A DNA stretch of 5,599 nt from Nitrososphaerales archaeon (GTDB lineage Archaea; Thermoproteota; Nitrososphaeria; Nitrososphaerales; CADDZS01): the NCBI GenBank assembly GCA_030043455.1, contig JASHXQ010000055.1, positions 1 to 5,599 of the forward strand, given 5' to 3'. The notes under the pieces were generated by a model that worked only from the letters and a program-made list of their open reading frames with translations, was not told the DNA's origin and made no database searches. Shown one piece after another: positions 4,825 to 5,599 of this stretch; the stretch's first letter is position 1, and each line of letters opens with the position of its first letter. Position numbers and translations under genes: made by a program.

Positions 4825-5599
4825 AGACGTGGAAAACGACTTGGAGGAAATAGTCGATTGCCTTGATTCCTATGAAAGGAACGATCACGCCTCCTAGGCC
4901 GTAAACTAGCGTATTTCTGAGGAAGATCGTCATCGTGTCTGCGGGTTTGAACGTTACTCCCCTCATAGCAAGTGGAATCAGGAGAGGGATGATAATCGCG
5001 TTAAAAATTAGGGCAGAAAGAACTGCGCTGTGGAGTCCGAGCCCGAGTATATTCAGAGCTTGGAGCTGAGGAATACTCAGGAATAGTACAGGCACAATTG
5101 CGAAATATTTGGCGACGTCGTTAGCGATGCTGAATGCAGTTACGGCCCCTCTTGTCATCAAGAGTTGCTTTCCAAGCATTACAACATCAATGATCTTTGC
5201 TGGGTTAGATTCCAAATCCACCATATTGGCAGCTTCCTTCGCTGCCTGCGTTCCGGAATTCATCGCAAGACCGACATCGGCCACAGCGAGGGCAGGAGCG
5301 TCGTTAGTACCGTCTCCGATCATCGCTACGATCCGCGACTCGTCCTGCTCTCGGAGGACGATCTCATGCTTGTCTTCGGGTTTTGCCTGCGGTACAAATT
5401 CCTCGATTCCCACTTCATTGGCGATGCTTTTGGCGGTAAGAGGCTGATCGCCAGTAATCATTACCGGTCGAATCCCCATGACCTTCACCGCTTGTATCTT
5501 CTCCTTGATGCCCGGCTTTAGGACGTCCTTCAATCGAATGACTCCCAGGATGTTTCGGTTTCTAGCTATTACGATCGCGGTATCTCCATCGAGCGAAAT
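4823..5599 (-). CDS. kdpB: KdpB, P-type ATPase subunit of the K+ pump, C-terminal part only
   Basis: KdpB hydrolyses ATP to energise K+ import through KdpA. The window holds its last 258 residues. From the edge they read [11 protein letters not shown] (end of the nucleotide-binding domain), RLKDVLKPG (22-30), the P-type ATPase motif [10 protein letters not shown] (47-56), and the hinge motif [18 protein letters not shown] (93-110). Next is the Kdp-typical [19 protein letters not shown] (113-131), then membrane helices beginning near [11 protein letters not shown] (156-166). It ends with further helices (about 168-178, 190-210 and 230-246) and a short hydrophobic tail. The SGTQAAKEA and [13 protein letters not shown] stretches are specific to KdpB rather than to other P-type pumps. 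The frame is open to the window edge, so the TTG at 5533 is internal and not a start. The phosphorylated DKTGT aspartate lies outside. kdpC follows 14 bases after its stop, in one operon. Confidence 0.96.
   Translation of the reverse strand: MSLDGDTAIVIARNRNILGVIRLKDVLKPGIKEKIQAVKVMGIRPVMITGDQPLTAKSIANEVGIEEFVPQAKPEDKHEIVLREQDESRIVAMIGDGTNDAPALAVADVGLAMNSGTQAAKEAANMVDLESNPAKIIDVVMLGKQLLMTRGAVTAFSIANDVAKYFAIVPVLFLSIPQLQALNILGLGLHSAVLSALIFNAIIIPLLIPLAMRGVTFKPADTMTIFLRNTLVYGLGGVIVPFIGIKAIDYFLQVVFHV

Noticed and set aside
5109..5521. Two plus-strand open frames opposite kdpB
   Set aside because: They are antisense shadows of a well-conserved ATPase region and have no recognisable features.
4823..5533. 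KdpB starting at TTG 5533
   Set aside because: The frame is open to the window edge and the residues before 5533 ([11 protein letters not shown] and onward) continue the KdpB nucleotide-binding domain. The start is an internal Leu codon.

Overview
The window looks like chromosomal DNA from an archaeon. The reasons are a tandem winged-helix regulator of an archaeal style, a small F420-type flavin/deazaflavin-binding oxidoreductase, and membrane-anchored extracellular beta-propeller proteins of a kind common in archaeal genomes. A soil or acid-habitat member of Nitrososphaeria (Thaumarchaeota) or a related lineage is my best guess, by recall only. No rRNA, tRNA, CRISPR array, insertion sequence or phage gene is visible.

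Left part, minus strand (1-1580). A CPA1/NhaP-type Na+/H+ antiporter runs off the left edge, so its C-terminus is missing. A short DUF385/Ddn-like deazaflavin-dependent oxidoreductase lies just upstream of it on the same strand.

Middle intergenic region (1581-1795). This 215-base divergent spacer contains a perfect 12-base palindrome, a smaller 11-base dyad and a 30-base imperfect dyad. The last sits directly before an A-rich TATA-like element. It is a credible control region for the oxidoreductase on one side and the regulator on the other.

Plus-strand cassette (1796-4278). Three genes are packed tightly: a double winged-helix DNA-binding protein, a secreted and membrane-anchored seven-bladed Vgb-like (streptogramin-lyase-like) beta-propeller with a C-terminal Ig-like domain, and a small two-helix membrane protein. 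The propeller stop and the small-protein start are adjacent (TGA then ATG). The propeller's signal sequence and first blade lie in a frame with no ATG, GTG or TTG start, which is the oddest feature here. The two membrane proteins have oppositely charged tails that should both face the cytoplasm. This cassette is the best candidate for an undescribed envelope or sensory system.

Right part, minus strand (4311-5599). The 3' end of kdpB is followed by a complete, unusually compact kdpC, both parts of a Kdp high-affinity K+ pump. kdpA and any kdpF would lie beyond the right edge. The cassette and the kdp genes converge with a 32-base gap.

Taken together, the two ends of the window handle monovalent cations (Na+/H+ exchange and K+ uptake). 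The cassette between them might sense or respond to envelope or ionic conditions, but that link is inference from proximity only.
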